This document shows, piece after piece, positions 8,903 to 17,954 of a DNA stretch of 64,000 nt. Location: NCBI RefSeq assembly GCF_016860525.1, contig NZ_BNEA01000001.1, positions 744,001 to 808,000 on the forward strand, written 5' to 3'. Under the pieces are notes generated by a model. The model searched no databases and had not been told where the DNA came from. It saw only the letters and a program-made list of their open reading frames with translations. Position numbers and translations under genes: made by a program. Position 1 is the stretch's first letter, and every line of letters begins with the position of its first letter. Origin of the DNA: Streptomyces rubradiris. GTDB taxonomy: Bacteria; Actinomycetota; Actinomycetes; Streptomycetales; Streptomycetaceae.

Positions 8903-10113
8903 CCGCGCCGGCGCTCCCCGAGACCCTGCCCCCGGTACGGCACTGGCCGGCGCTCGACCTGCCCGGGACCGACTTCGACCCGGTACTGGCCGACCTGATG
9001 GCGGAGGGCCCGGTCACCCGCGTCCAGCTGCCGCACGGCGAGGGCTGGGCGTGGCTGGTCACCCGGTACGAGGACGTGCGCAGGGTGGCGGGCGACCCCC
9101 GCTTCAGCCGCGCGGCGGTCAGGGCCAAGCAGGTCACCCGGCTCGCCCCGCACTTCATCCCCGAACCGGGCGCGGTCGGCTTCCTCGATCCGCCCGAACA
9201 CACCCGGCTGCGCCGCTCGGTGGCCGCCGCGTTCGGCGCCAAGGGCGTGGAGCGGGTGCGGGGGAAGGCGCGGGCCGAGCTGGCGGAGCTGGTCGACGAG
9301 CTGCTGCGCGGCGGTCCGCCCGCGGACCTGACCAGCGCGGTGCTCGGCCCGTTCCCGATCGCGGTGATCTGCGAGCTGATGGGCGTCCCGGCCGGCGACC
9401 GGCACGCCCTGCACACCTGGACCGGGCTGATCCTCTCGTCCTCGCACGGCAAGCGGATCAGCGAGCGGGCCAAGCGGGAGATGGCCGCGTACTTCGCCGA
9501 GCTGATCGGGCGGCGCGAGCACGGCACCGGCGAGGACGTCACCTCGCTGCTGGGCGCCGCGGTGGGCCGTGCGGAGATCACGCTGGACCAGGCCGTCGGC
9601 CTCGCCGTCCTCCTCCAGATCGGCGGCGAGGCGGTCACCAGCAACAGCGGGCAGCTCTTCTACCTGCTGCTGACCCGCCCCGCGCTGCTGCGGCGGCTGC
9701 GCGCGGAGCCGGAGCTCAGGCCCCGGGCGATCGATGAACTCCTGCGCTACATCCCGCACCGCAACGCGGTCGGGCTGTCCCGCGTCGCCCTGGAGGACGT
9801 GGACATCGGCGGGGTCCGCATCCGCGCGGGCGACCCGGTCTACGTCTCGTACCTGGCCGCCAACCGCGACCCCGAGGTCTTCCCCGACCCGGACGCCATC
9901 GACTTCTCCCGCAGCCCCAACCCGCACGCGGCCTTCGGCTTCGGCCCGCACTACTGCCCGGGCGGCATCCTGGCCCGGATGGAGGAGGAGCTGCTGACGG
10001 ACGCCCTGCTGGACCGGGTGCCGGGGCTGAGACTGGCCGTACCGCCGGATCAGGTCCCGTTCCGCAAGGGCGTGTTGATCCGGGGCCCCGAGGCCCTTCC
10101 GGTGACGTGGTGA
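8899..10113 (+). CDS. cyp158A2: Cytochrome P450, CYP158A2-like biflaviolin synthase
   Basis: 404 residues from GTG. The haem-binding loop FGFGPHYCPGG places the axial ligand at Cys353, and ExxR lies in AIDELLRYIP. The I-helix reads IGGEAVTSNS and lacks the usual acid-alcohol pair, as I remember for CYP158A2. CYP158A2 couples two flaviolin molecules oxidatively to biflaviolin and triflaviolin. The operon order rppA-P450-cupin is the same as the S. coelicolor locus that defined this enzyme. Electron donors (ferredoxin and its reductase) are not encoded nearby. Confidence 0.93.
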   Translation: MTAPALPETLPPVRHWPALDLPGTDFDPVLADLMAEGPVTRVQLPHGEGWAWLVTRYEDVRRVAGDPRFSRAAVRAKQVTRLAPHFIPEPGAVGFLDPPEHTRLRRSVAAAFGAKGVERVRGKARAELAELVDELLRGGPPADLTSAVLGPFPIAVICELMGVPAGDRHALHTWTGLILSSSHGKRISERAKREMAAYFAELIGRREHGTGEDVTSLLGAAVGRAEITLDQAVGLAVLLQIGGEAVTSNSGQLFYLLLTRPALLRRLRAEPELRPRAIDELLRYIPHRNAVGLSRVALEDVDIGGVRIRAGDPVYVSYLAANRDPEVFPDPDAIDFSRSPNPHAAFGFGPHYCPGGILARMEEELLTDALLDRVPGLRLAVPPDQVPFRKGVLIRGPEALPVTW

Positions 10114-10120
10114 GGCGCTC

Positions 10121-10642
10121 ATGACCGAGACCGAGGGACTGTACGTGCCACCGGGGCACGGCCGTGTCGTCGAGACCCCGGCCCAGCGGGTGACGTTCAA
10201 GGTCACCGGCACCCATTCGCGGATGGCCTCCACCTTCGAGGTGGAGGTGCCGCCCGGCTTCGACGTGGGCGCCCATGTGCACACGCGCAGCGAGGAGTTG
10301 TTCTACGTCCTCGAAGGCGAGCTGGACGTCCTCGCCTTCGAGCCGCGCATCCGTACCCCCGACAACTGGCAGAAGTGGCAGTCGCCTTCGGGCAGCCGGG
10401 TGGTGCGCGCGACTCCGGGCACGGTCATCGTCGTACCGCCGGGCTGCCCCCACGCCTTCGCCAACCCGACGGAGAGCCCGGCGAAGATGTTCTTCCAGGC
10501 GTCTCCCCCGCCGGACCACGAACGCTACTTCGAGGAACTGCTGGAGATCCTGGCCGACGGGGGGCCGCCGGACCAGGAGGCGATCGAGGCGCTCAGGGCG
10601 AAGTACGACATCGAACAGCTGACGCCGCTGAAGCACCGGTGA
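10121..10642 (+). CDS. Cupin quinone-forming monooxygenase (MomA-like)
   Basis: 173 residues with a single cupin barrel. Motif 1 is GAHVHTRSEELFYVLEGELDV and motif 2 is PPGCPHAFANPTESPAKMFFQ, which carry the His/Glu metal ligands. Members of this family next to rppA oxidise THN to flaviolin without added cofactors (established for the S. antibioticus and S. coelicolor proteins). It is 7 bases downstream of the P450, completing a THN to flaviolin to biflaviolin operon. Confidence 0.88.
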   Translation: MTETEGLYVPPGHGRVVETPAQRVTFKVTGTHSRMASTFEVEVPPGFDVGAHVHTRSEELFYVLEGELDVLAFEPRIRTPDNWQKWQSPSGSRVVRATPGTVIVVPPGCPHAFANPTESPAKMFFQASPPPDHERYFEELLEILADGGPPDQEAIEALRAKYDIEQLTPLKHR

Positions 10643-10645
10643 GGA

Positions 10646-10676
10646 GGCGGAGCCGGGTGCGCTGCGCGGCTCCGCC
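10646..10676. terminator. Hairpin between convergent cupin and acyl-CoA dehydrogenase genes
   Basis: GGCGGAGCC at 10646-10654 pairs with GGCTCCGCC at 10668-10676 around a 13-base loop. It lies in the 40-base gap between two convergent stops, so it can serve both strands. No T-run follows, as is common in Streptomyces. Confidence 0.6.
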
Positions 10677-10682
10677 CCGACG

Positions 10683-11939
10683 TCAGCGGATGGGCATGCC
10701 CGACAGGGTCCGGGCGATGACCAGCCGCTGGATCTCGCTGGTCCCCTCGAAGATGGTGTAGATGGCGGCGTCCCGGTGCATCCGCTCCACCGGGTACTCC
10801 CGCGTGTACCCGTTGCCGCCCAGGATCTGGACGGCCTGCGCGGTCACCTGCTTCGCGGTCTCGCTCGCGAACAGCTTGGACATGGATCCCTCGGCCGCGG
10901 TGAACGGCTTGCCGTTGACGGCCATCCAGGAGGCCCGCCACACCAGCAGCCGTGCCGCGTCGATCCGCGTGCGCATGTCCGCGAGCTGGAAGGCCACGCC
11001 CTGGTTGTCGATGATCGGCCGCCCGAACTGCTCGCGGGTCTTGGCGTAGTCGAGCGCGACCTCGTAGGCGGCCCGGGCGGTGCCCACGGCCATGGCGCCG
11101 ACGGCCGGCCGGGACGCCTCGAAGGTGGCCATCGCCGCGTTCTTCACCCTCCCCCAGCCTTCGGCCGGGGGGACCCCCACGCCCCCGGCGGCCCTGGCCT
11201 TCTCCCGGGCCCGCGCGAGGCGCTCGTCCAGCTTCTCCTTGCCGCCGAGCAGGCAGGAGCCGGGCACCCGGACGTCGTCCAGGACGACCTCGGCGGTGTG
11301 GGAGGCGCGGATGCCGTGCTTCTTGAACTTCTGCCCCTGGGACAGGCCGGGCGTGCCGGGCGGGACGATGAAGGAGGCGTGGCCCTTGGAGCCCAGTTCC
11401 GGGTCGACGACGGCGACGACCACGTGGACGTTGGCGATGCCGCCGTTGGTCGCCCAGGTCTTCGTGCCGTTGATCACCCACTCGTCCTTGGCCTCGTCGT
11501 AGACGGCGCGGGTGCGCATGGAGGCGACGTCGGAGCCGGCGTCGGGCTCGGAGGAGCAGAACGCGGCGACCTTGACGTCGTTCTGGTCGCCGTACATCTG
11601 CGGGATCCAGGTGCCGATCTGCTCGTCGGTACCGTTGGCGAGGACGCCGACGGCGGCGAGGCCGGTGCCCACGATGGACAGGGCGATGCCGGCGTCCCCC
11701 CAGAACAGCTCCTCCATCGTCATCGGGATGCCGAGACCGGTGGGGTCGAAGTACTGCTGCGCGTAGAAGTCGAGGGAGTAGATGCCGACCTTCGCGGCCT
11801 CCTGGATGACGGGCCAGGGGGTCTCCTCGCGCTCGTCCCACTCGGCGGCCGCCGGGCGGATCACGTCCGCGGCGAAGCCATGGAGCCAGTCCCGGACTTC
11901 CTTCTGCTCGTCGTTGAGCTCCATGGTGAACTCGGCCAT
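10683..11939 (-). CDS. Acyl-CoA dehydrogenase with in-frame GC-rich repeat insertion
   Basis: 418 residues. FAD site [17 protein letters not shown], substrate-side motif [12 protein letters not shown], and the catalytic glutamate region [20 protein letters not shown] precedes the ATG. It is divergent from the TetR gene at 12104, whose product probably represses it. Between about residues 247 and 263 the chain reads [15 protein letters not shown], encoded by a GC-rich palindromic segment (11147-11191) that looks like a dispersed Streptomyces repeat lying in frame in a surface loop. The core motifs on both sides are intact, so the enzyme is probably active. Confidence 0.93.
   Translation of the reverse strand: MAEFTMELNDEQKEVRDWLHGFAADVIRPAAAEWDEREETPWPVIQEAAKVGIYSLDFYAQQYFDPTGLGIPMTMEELFWGDAGIALSIVGTGLAAVGVLANGTDEQIGTWIPQMYGDQNDVKVAAFCSSEPDAGSDVASMRTRAVYDEAKDEWVINGTKTWATNGGIANVHVVVAVVDPELGSKGHASFIVPPGTPGLSQGQKFKKHGIRASHTAEVVLDDVRVPGSCLLGGKEKLDERLARAREKARAAGGVGVPPAEGWGRVKNAAMATFEASRPAVGAMAVGTARAAYEVALDYAKTREQFGRPIIDNQGVAFQLADMRTRIDAARLLVWRASWMAVNGKPFTAAEGSMSKLFASETAKQVTAQAVQILGGNGYTREYPVERMHRDAAIYTIFEGTSEIQRLVIARTLSGMPIR
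11147..11191. repeat. GC-rich palindromic dispersed repeat inside the acyl-CoA dehydrogenase gene
   Basis: The plus strand reads CCCTCCCCCAGCC-TTCG-GCCGGGGGGACCCCCAC, an imperfect hairpin plus the palindrome GGGGGACCCCC. I recall near-identical segments scattered through many Streptomyces genomes, between and within genes. Here it stays in frame and adds about 15 residues. Confidence 0.65.
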
Positions 11940-11960
11940 GTCCCCTCCAGCGGCGCTGCG

Positions 11961-12000
11961 ATGTTACTAACGGTAACGCGAGTCTGTTACCGGCCGGTAG
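11961..12000. promoter_or_regulatory. TetR operator candidates in the divergent promoter
   Basis: Two symmetric sites lie in the divergent gap. GTTAC-TAACG-GTAAC is at 11963-11977 and the perfect 12-base palindrome TACCGGCCGGTA is at 11988-11999. Both sit 100-145 bases before the TetR start and within 60 bases of the acyl-CoA dehydrogenase start, the expected place for repressor sites. The assignment to the adjacent TetR protein is inference. Confidence 0.55.
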
Positions 12001-12103
12001 GATTGTCAACCGCCGAGTCCCTCGGCCTCCCGTTCGATGTCAGGGACGCCGTCAGTGTTAGTTTGCGCAGGCGTCACCGAATCAGCACGGGTGGGGAGAG
12101 CAC

Positions 12104-12748
12104 ATGGACACCACACAGCGGACCGAGCAGCAGCGGTCCGCCGACCGCCGCCGGCGCGAGCTGCTGGAGGCCGCCGACCGGGTGGTGCTGCGCGACGGCC
12201 CGCAGGCGTCGATGAACGCGATCGCGGCGGAAGCGGGGATCACCAAGCCGATCCTGTACCGGCACTTCGGCGACAAGGGCGGTCTCTACGCGGCCCTGGC
12301 CCAGCGGCACACCGACGCCCTGCTGGCCTCGCTGCGGGCGGCGCTGGACGCGCCCGCCGGGCGGCGCGAGCGGGTCGAGGCGACCCTCGACACCTACCTC
12401 GCCGCCATCGAGGCGCGGCCCCAGGTGTACCGGTTCCTGATGCATCCGGCCGAGGGCAGCGCCGGCGGGGAACAGGGCTTCGACGTCGGCAAGCACTCCG
12501 TGCCGCTGCTGCGGCGGATGGGCGAGGAGCTGGCCCAGGTCATCGAGGAGCGGGTGGACCTGGGACCGGACAGCCGGCAGCTGGCCCGGGTGTGGGGCCA
12601 CGGGATCGTCGGGATGATGCACGCGGCCGGCGACTGGTGGCTGGGGGAACGTCCCTGCTCCCGGGCCGAGCTGGTGCGCTCCCTCGCCGACCTGCTGTGG
12701 GGCCGGCTGGCCGCCGCCGGGGACCGGCTGGGCGGACCGGGCTTCTGA
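12104..12748 (+). CDS. TetR-family transcriptional regulator
   Basis: 214 residues. The N-terminal helix-turn-helix spans about 15-65 (RRELLEAADRVVLRDG, then ITKPILYRHFGDKGGLYAAL). The C-terminal all-helical ligand domain is of the kind found in fatty-acid or acyl-CoA responsive regulators (HGIVGMMHAAGDWWL). It is divergent from an acyl-CoA dehydrogenase gene with palindromes in between, so it probably represses that gene and itself, and an acyl-CoA may release it. Confidence 0.9.
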   Translation: MDTTQRTEQQRSADRRRRELLEAADRVVLRDGPQASMNAIAAEAGITKPILYRHFGDKGGLYAALAQRHTDALLASLRAALDAPAGRRERVEATLDTYLAAIEARPQVYRFLMHPAEGSAGGEQGFDVGKHSVPLLRRMGEELAQVIEERVDLGPDSRQLARVWGHGIVGMMHAAGDWWLGERPCSRAELVRSLADLLWGRLAAAGDRLGGPGF

Positions 12749-12766
12749 CGGCCGCCGGCCACCGGC

Positions 12767-13324
12767 CTACCCCGCCGTACCGCTCCCCCGGTGCCAGGAG
12801 GCGCGGGAGACCTGACGCATCAGCCTCCGGTGGCGCCACCCCGTCAGACGGTCGGCGTAGATCTCTCCCTCCAGGTGGTCGCACTCGTGCTGGAGGCACC
12901 GGGCGAAGAAGCCGGTGCCGTGCACGGTGACCGGCTCCCCGGCCACCGTCCGGCCCTCGACCACCGCGTGGTCGTAGCGCTCGGTGCCCGCCTCCAGCCC
13001 CGGCAGCGACAGGCAGCCCTCCGGGCCCCGGATCACCACGCCGTCCGCCTCCACCAGCCGCGGGTTCACCACGTGGCCCAGGTGCCGCACGTCCTCGTCG
13101 TCGGGGCAGTCGTAGACGAACACCCGCAGGGGCACGCCCACTTGGTTCGCCGCCAGCCCGACCCCGCGCGCCGCGTACATCGTGGCGAACAGGTCCTCCA
13201 CGAGGGCCGCGAGGGCGGGGCCGAAGTCGGTGACGTCCCGGCAGGGCTCGCGCAGTGCCGCGTCGCCGAGCAGGGTGAGGGGCCGGACGCGCCCGCGGGC
13301 GCCCGGAATGGAACCGTGTCGCAT
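12767..13324 (-). CDS. def: Peptide deformylase
   Basis: 185 residues. Removes the N-formyl group from new proteins using a metal held by one Cys and two His. All three signature motifs are present: GVGLAANQVG, EGCLSLPG (Cys ligand) and HECDHLEG (His ligands and catalytic Glu). It is convergent with the TetR gene (18-base gap). Streptomyces commonly carry several deformylases, and this one has the length of the standard enzymes. I do not connect it with the biosynthetic cluster 10 kb away. Confidence 0.95.
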   Translation of the reverse strand: MRHGSIPGARGRVRPLTLLGDAALREPCRDVTDFGPALAALVEDLFATMYAARGVGLAANQVGVPLRVFVYDCPDDEDVRHLGHVVNPRLVEADGVVIRGPEGCLSLPGLEAGTERYDHAVVEGRTVAGEPVTVHGTGFFARCLQHECDHLEGEIYADRLTGWRHRRLMRQVSRASWHRGSGTAG

Positions 13325-13477
13325 GGCGGCAAGGGTACGGTTCCTTCAGCTCATGCCCGCCGCGGGTGAGCGGAGGCCGGAATTCGGGTGTGTGAACGGA
13401 TCTCGATAGGCTGAGGGTCCCACCACGCTGCCGGATGGCCCCAGGCGCGGCGCGTACGCAAGGAGGATCGAGAACTG

Positions 13478-14716
13478 ATGGCAGGCAACTCGGACCCGCT
13501 CACGCCGCGGGCCAAGCTGGCCGTGACCGCGGGCAAGGCGGTCGCTGCGGCATCGCGCGCCGCGGGACGCGGCAGCGGGTCGGTGATCGGTGGCCGGGTC
13601 GCGCTGAAACTCGACCCCGACCTGCTCGGGCGGCTCGCCCAGAACCTGGACGTCGTCCTGGTGTCGGCGACGAACGGCAAGACCACGACCACCCGGCTCA
13701 TCGCCGAGGCGCTGCGCGCCGCGGGTCCGGTCGTGTCGAACGCGCTCGGCGCCAACATGCCGGCCGGCATCACCTCGGCGCTCGCGGGCGGCTCGGACGC
13801 GAAGTTCGGCGTCATCGAGGTCGACGAGAAGTACCTGGCCGGAGTGGCCCGGGACACCGACCCCAAGTGCATCGCGCTGCTGAACCTCTCCCGGGACCAG
13901 CTGGACCGCGCGGCCGAGACCCGGATGCTCGCCGAGAACTGGCGCGAGGGCCTGGCCGGCTCCAAGGCGGTCGTCGTCGCCAACTGCGACGACCCGCTGG
14001 TGGTGTGGGCCGCGTCCTCCTCCCCGAACGTGGTCTGGGTCGCGGCCGGCCAGATGTGGAAGGACGACGCCTGGTCCTGCCCGTCGTGCGGTGGTGTGAT
14101 GCAGCGCCCCGGCGACGACTGGTTCTGCGGCGAGTGCGGCTTCCGCCGGCCCACGCCGACCTGGGCGCTGTCCGGCGACCACGTGCTGGACCCGCACGGG
14201 TCCGCGTGGCCGATCCACCTCCAGCTGCCGGGCCGCGCCAACAAGGCCAACGCCGCGTCCTCCGCGGCCGTCGCCGCCGTCTTCGGGGTGCCGCCGCAGG
14301 TCGCCCTGGAGCGGATGTACCAGGTGCAGGCGGTGGCCGGCCGGTACGACGTGGTGCAGTTCCAGAACCGCGACCTCAGGCTGCTGCTGGCCAAGAACCC
14401 GGCCGGCTGGCTGGAGACGTTCTCCCTGATCGACCCGCCGCCGGCGCCGGTGATCCTGTCCGTGAACGCGCGCGGGGCCGACGGTACCGACACCTCCTGG
14501 CTGTGGGACGTCGACTACACCCGGCTGACCGGCCACCCGATCTTCGTCATCGGCGACCGGAAGCTGGACCTCGCCGTCCGCCTGGAGGTCGCGAACCAGC
14601 ACTTCCAGGTCTGCGACAACCTCGACCAGGCCGTGCAGATGTGCCCGCCGGGCCGGATCGAGGTCATCGCGAACTACACCGCGTTCCAGGACCTGCGCCG
14701 CCGCGTCGGCAACTGA
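13478..14716 (+). CDS. murT: Lipid II isoglutaminyl synthase, MurT subunit
   Basis: 412 residues. With GatD it amidates the D-Glu of lipid II to D-iso-glutamine in the cytoplasm, using ATP and glutamine-derived ammonia. Mur-ligase central domain with P-loop SATNGKTTTTRLIAEAL; a four-cysteine zinc ribbon inserted in it (CPSCGGVMQ, then CGECGF, about residues 200-222); and a C-terminal DUF1727 domain (GDRKLDLAVRLEV). AAGGAGG lies 9 bases upstream of the ATG. GatD follows after 21 bases. Confidence 0.94.
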   Translation: MAGNSDPLTPRAKLAVTAGKAVAAASRAAGRGSGSVIGGRVALKLDPDLLGRLAQNLDVVLVSATNGKTTTTRLIAEALRAAGPVVSNALGANMPAGITSALAGGSDAKFGVIEVDEKYLAGVARDTDPKCIALLNLSRDQLDRAAETRMLAENWREGLAGSKAVVVANCDDPLVVWAASSSPNVVWVAAGQMWKDDAWSCPSCGGVMQRPGDDWFCGECGFRRPTPTWALSGDHVLDPHGSAWPIHLQLPGRANKANAASSAAVAAVFGVPPQVALERMYQVQAVAGRYDVVQFQNRDLRLLLAKNPAGWLETFSLIDPPPAPVILSVNARGADGTDTSWLWDVDYTRLTGHPIFVIGDRKLDLAVRLEVANQHFQVCDNLDQAVQMCPPGRIEVIANYTAFQDLRRRVGN

Positions 14717-14737
14717 TCTTCGAAGGGCGATCACCTC

Positions 14738-15466
14738 ATGAGCGACAACCAACTGCGGCTGGTGTGGATCTACCCGGACCTGCTGAGCACCTACGGCGAC
14801 CAGGGCAACGCCCTCGTCGTGGAGCGCCGGGCCCGGCAGCGCGGCCTGGACGTGGCCCGGCTCGACGTGCGCAGCGACCAGCCGATCCCGACCTCCGGCG
14901 ACATCTACCTGATCGGCGGCGGCGAGGACCGTCCGCAGCGGCTCGCGGCCGAGCGGCTGCGCCGGGACGGGCATCTGCACCGCGCGGTGGAGAACGGCGC
15001 GATCGTGTTCTCGGTGTGCGCCGGCTACCAGATCCTCGGCCACGAGTTCATCAACGACCTCGGCCAGCGCGAGCCGGGCCTCGGCCTGCTCGACGTGGTG
15101 TCGGTGCGCGGCGAGGGCGAGCGGTGCGTCGGTGACGTGCTCGGGGACATCGACCCGCAGCTCGGGCTGCCCCAGCTGACCGGCTTCGAGAACCACCAGG
15201 GCGTCACCCACCTCGGCCCGACGGCCCGCCCCTTCGCCCGGGTGAAGATCGGCAAGGGCAACGGCACCGGGGACGGCACCGAGGGCGCGTACAACGGCAC
15301 GGTGTTCGGCACGTACATGCACGGACCGGTCCTCGCCCGCAACCCGTTGATCGCCGACCTGCTGCTGAAGCTGGCGCTGGACGTCAACGCGCTGCCGCCG
15401 ATCGACGACCGCTGGTACGAGGCGCTGCGCAACGAGCGCATCGCGGCGGCCCAGCAGCCCGCGTAG
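14738..15466 (+). CDS. gatD: Lipid II isoglutaminyl synthase, GatD glutaminase subunit
   Basis: 242 residues. Class I (CobB/CobQ-like) glutamine amidotransferase. The nucleophile is the Cys in FSVCAGYQILGH, and the catalytic His lies in TYMHGPVLARNP. It supplies ammonia to MurT. The DNQLRLVWIYPDLLSTYGDQGN start is typical of the family. It shares an operon with murT. No terminator hairpin is obvious right after the stop. Confidence 0.94.
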   Translation: MSDNQLRLVWIYPDLLSTYGDQGNALVVERRARQRGLDVARLDVRSDQPIPTSGDIYLIGGGEDRPQRLAAERLRRDGHLHRAVENGAIVFSVCAGYQILGHEFINDLGQREPGLGLLDVVSVRGEGERCVGDVLGDIDPQLGLPQLTGFENHQGVTHLGPTARPFARVKIGKGNGTGDGTEGAYNGTVFGTYMHGPVLARNPLIADLLLKLALDVNALPPIDDRWYEALRNERIAAAQQPA

Positions 15467-15703
15467 CCCACGGGCGAGGGGCGGTTACGGCGGCCCCCGT
15501 AACCGTCCCTTCAACGGGATCTCAGCGTGGTCCGGCAGACTTCCGGCGGGCCCGCCTGACGGCTCGTCCGCTCACATGTGCGGGCGCGTCCAGCAGGCGG
15601 ACGCCCGCTGTGGAGCCACCCCCTCACGCCGGTAGGGTGGCCGGGAATCCGCCGGACAACGTGGTCCGGTCACCCGGCCCACGTTGAGAAGGTATTTCGG
15701 GCT

Positions 15704-16729
15704 ATGCGCATTGGTGTCCTCACGTCCGGCGGCGACTGCCCCGGCCTGAATGCCGTCATCCGGTCCGTCGTGCACCGTGCCGTCGCCGACCACGGCGACG
15801 AGGTCATCGGTTTCCGGGACGGCTGGAAGGGCCTCCTGGAGTGCGACTACCGCAAGCTCGACCTGGACGCCGTGGCCGGCATCCTGGCCCGCGGCGGCAC
15901 CGTCCTCGGCTCCTCCCGGGTTCGCCCGGAGCACCTGCGGGACGGCGTGGAGCGCGCCCGGGGCCATGTCGCGGAACTGGGCCTGGACGCGATCATCCCG
16001 ATCGGCGGTGAGGGCACCCTGAAGGCGGCCCGGCTGCTCTCGGACAACGGTCTGCCCATCGTGGGCGTGCCCAAGACCATCGACAACGACATCGCGGTCA
16101 CCGATGTCACCTTCGGCTTCGACACCGCGGTGACCGTGGCGACCGAGGCCCTGGACCGGCTGAAGACCACCGCCGAGTCCCACCAGCGGGTGCTCATCGT
16201 GGAGGTCATGGGCCGGCACACCGGCTGGATCGCGCTGCACTCCGGCATGGCGGCCGGCGCCCACGCCGTCGTCGTGCCCGAGCGGCCCTTCGACATCGAG
16301 GAGTTGGCACGGAAGGTCGGCGAGCGGTTCGCGGCCGGCAAGCGGTTCGCCATCGTGGTCGCCGCGGAGGGCGCCAAGCCGCGTCCCGGCACCATGGACT
16401 TCGACGAGGGCGGCAAGGACGTCTACGGCCACGAGCGCTTCGCGGGCATCGCCCGGCAGCTGTCGGTCGAGCTGGAGCAGCGCCTCGGCAAGGAGGCCCG
16501 GCCGGTGATCCTCGGGCATGTGCAGCGCGGCGGGACGCCCACGGCGTACGACAGGGTGCTGGCCACGCGGTTCGGATGGCATGCGGTGGAGGCGGTGCAC
16601 CGGCGGGAGTTCGGCGCGATGACCGCGCTGCGGGGGACCGACATCGTCATGGTGCCGCTGGCCGACGCCGTGGAGACGCTGAAGACGGTACCCGCCGCGC
16701 GGTACGACGAGGCGGAGTGCGTCTTGTAG
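15704..16729 (+). CDS. pfkA: 6-phosphofructokinase
   Basis: 341 residues. Phosphorylates fructose 6-phosphate in glycolysis. Substrate loops GVLTSGGDCPGLNAVIRS, PKTIDNDI, MGRHTGWIA and HVQRGGTPTAYDR are complete. The phosphoryl-donor motif reads PIGGEGTLKAA, with Gly at the position that is Asp in pyrophosphate-dependent enzymes, so ATP is the likely donor. The frame is open upstream to 15578, but the ATG at 15704 opens the conserved MRIGVLTSGG. The 237 bases upstream hold no gene. Confidence 0.95.
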   Translation: MRIGVLTSGGDCPGLNAVIRSVVHRAVADHGDEVIGFRDGWKGLLECDYRKLDLDAVAGILARGGTVLGSSRVRPEHLRDGVERARGHVAELGLDAIIPIGGEGTLKAARLLSDNGLPIVGVPKTIDNDIAVTDVTFGFDTAVTVATEALDRLKTTAESHQRVLIVEVMGRHTGWIALHSGMAAGAHAVVVPERPFDIEELARKVGERFAAGKRFAIVVAAEGAKPRPGTMDFDEGGKDVYGHERFAGIARQLSVELEQRLGKEARPVILGHVQRGGTPTAYDRVLATRFGWHAVEAVHRREFGAMTALRGTDIVMVPLADAVETLKTVPAARYDEAECVL

Positions 16730-16780
16730 TTCGCGGCGTCTCGCGGTGCGCGGGCGTCTTGTCGTTCAGGGCAGAACAAT

Positions 16781-16812
16781 CCGCCCCCGGTCGCGGTCAG
16801 GACCGGGGGCGG
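16781..16812 (+). terminator. Terminator after pfkA
   Basis: Perfect 12-base stem: CCGCCCCCGGTC at 16781-16792 and GACCGGGGGCGG at 16801-16812, loop of 8, followed by TTCT. It lies 51 bases past the pfkA stop and 55 bases before ctaG. Confidence 0.85.
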
Positions 16813-16867
16813 TTCTACTCTTGGGGGCGGACAACTCGCACAACCCCCACGAAACAGGAGCCGGCGG

Positions 16868-17818
16868 ATGGATCACAGCGGGCACGGCATGATGATGGAT
16901 CTGCCGCCGTTCACGCTGGGGCGAGGGCTTGCGTGGTCGGCGGACCCCTTCTTCCTCGTCGCCTGCGTGGCCGGGCTGGCCCTGTACGGGTGGGCCGTCG
17001 TACGGCTGCGGCGGCGCGGGGACGCGTGGCCGGCCGGGCGGACGGTGTCGTTCGTCGCCGGCGTGCTCACCATCGCCCTGGTGATGTGCACCAAGCTGAA
17101 CGACTACGGCATGGTCATGTTCAGCGTGCACATGGTGCAGCACATGGTGATCAGCATGCTGTCGCCGATCCTGATCCTGCTCGGCGCCCCCGTCACGCTG
17201 GCGCTGCGCGCGCTGCCGGCCGCGGGCAGGGGCCGCAAGGGGCCGCGCGAGCTGCTGCTGATGCTGCTGCACAGCCGGTACATGCGGGTCATCACCCACC
17301 CGGCGTTCACCATCCCGCTGTTCATCGCCAGCCTGTACGCCCTGTACTTCACCCCGCTGTTCGACTTCCTGATGGGCTCGAAGACCGGGCACATCGCGAT
17401 GATGGTGCACTTCCTCGCGGTCGGTGTGGTGTTCTTCTGGCCGATCATCGGTGTGGACCCCGGCCCGCACCGGCCGGGCCACCTGATGCGGATGCTGGAG
17501 CTGTTCGCGGGCATGCCCTTCCACGCGTTCTTCGGCATCGCGCTCATGATGGCGTCGACCACGATGGTGGACACCTTCGAGCACCCGCCGGCCTCGCTGG
17601 GCATCGACGCGCTGTCCGACCAGAGCGCGGCGGGCGGCATCGCCTGGGCGTTCAGCGAGATCCCGTCGGTGCTGGTGCTGATCGCGCTGTTGTTCCAGTG
17701 GTACCGCTCCGAGCAGCGGCAGGCCAAGCGCAAGGACCGGGCCGCCGACCGGGACGGTGACAAGGAGCTGGAGGCGTACAACGCCTATCTGGCCTCGCTG
17801 AGCGCCCGCGAGGGCTGA
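16868..17818 (+). CDS. ctaG: CtaG-type cytochrome c oxidase assembly / copper protein
   Basis: 316 residues, about seven membrane helices (first near 28-46, last near 258-275). The N-terminus is Met/His-rich (MDHSGHGMMMD). A conserved helix-loop segment MFSVHMVQHMVISMLSP and later MMVHFLAVGVVFFWPI carry the His/Met residues typical of the caa3 CtaG family, which helps deliver copper to cytochrome oxidase. AGGAG lies 8 bases upstream of the ATG. It stands as a single gene between two terminators. Confidence 0.9.
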   Translation: MDHSGHGMMMDLPPFTLGRGLAWSADPFFLVACVAGLALYGWAVVRLRRRGDAWPAGRTVSFVAGVLTIALVMCTKLNDYGMVMFSVHMVQHMVISMLSPILILLGAPVTLALRALPAAGRGRKGPRELLLMLLHSRYMRVITHPAFTIPLFIASLYALYFTPLFDFLMGSKTGHIAMMVHFLAVGVVFFWPIIGVDPGPHRPGHLMRMLELFAGMPFHAFFGIALMMASTTMVDTFEHPPASLGIDALSDQSAAGGIAWAFSEIPSVLVLIALLFQWYRSEQRQAKRKDRAADRDGDKELEAYNAYLASLSAREG

Positions 17819-17834
17819 AGCCGGGGTGTCCCGT

Positions 17835-17865
17835 ACGGGCCGGAGCCGACCGGGCTCCGGCCCGT
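17835..17865 (+). terminator. Terminator after ctaG
   Basis: Perfect 13-base stem ACGGGCCGGAGCC / GGCTCCGGCCCGT with loop GACCG, 16 bases after the ctaG stop. Confidence 0.85.
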
Positions 17866-17954
17866 CGTCGTACCCCGCGGTGTCCCGCCGTATCCCGCCG
17901 GGGCGGGAATCGGGGCACCATGGGTCGGGGACGGACCACGAGGAGGGTGTCGCG

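Noticed and set aside
7838..10642. THN/flaviolin operon as part of the NRPS-PKS cluster
   Set aside because: It is separated by 12 kb of housekeeping genes and is a conserved Streptomyces operon in its own right.
12767..13324. Peptide deformylase as self-resistance gene for an actinonin-type product
   Set aside because: It lies 9.5 kb outside the cluster among housekeeping genes, and extra deformylases are normal in Streptomyces.
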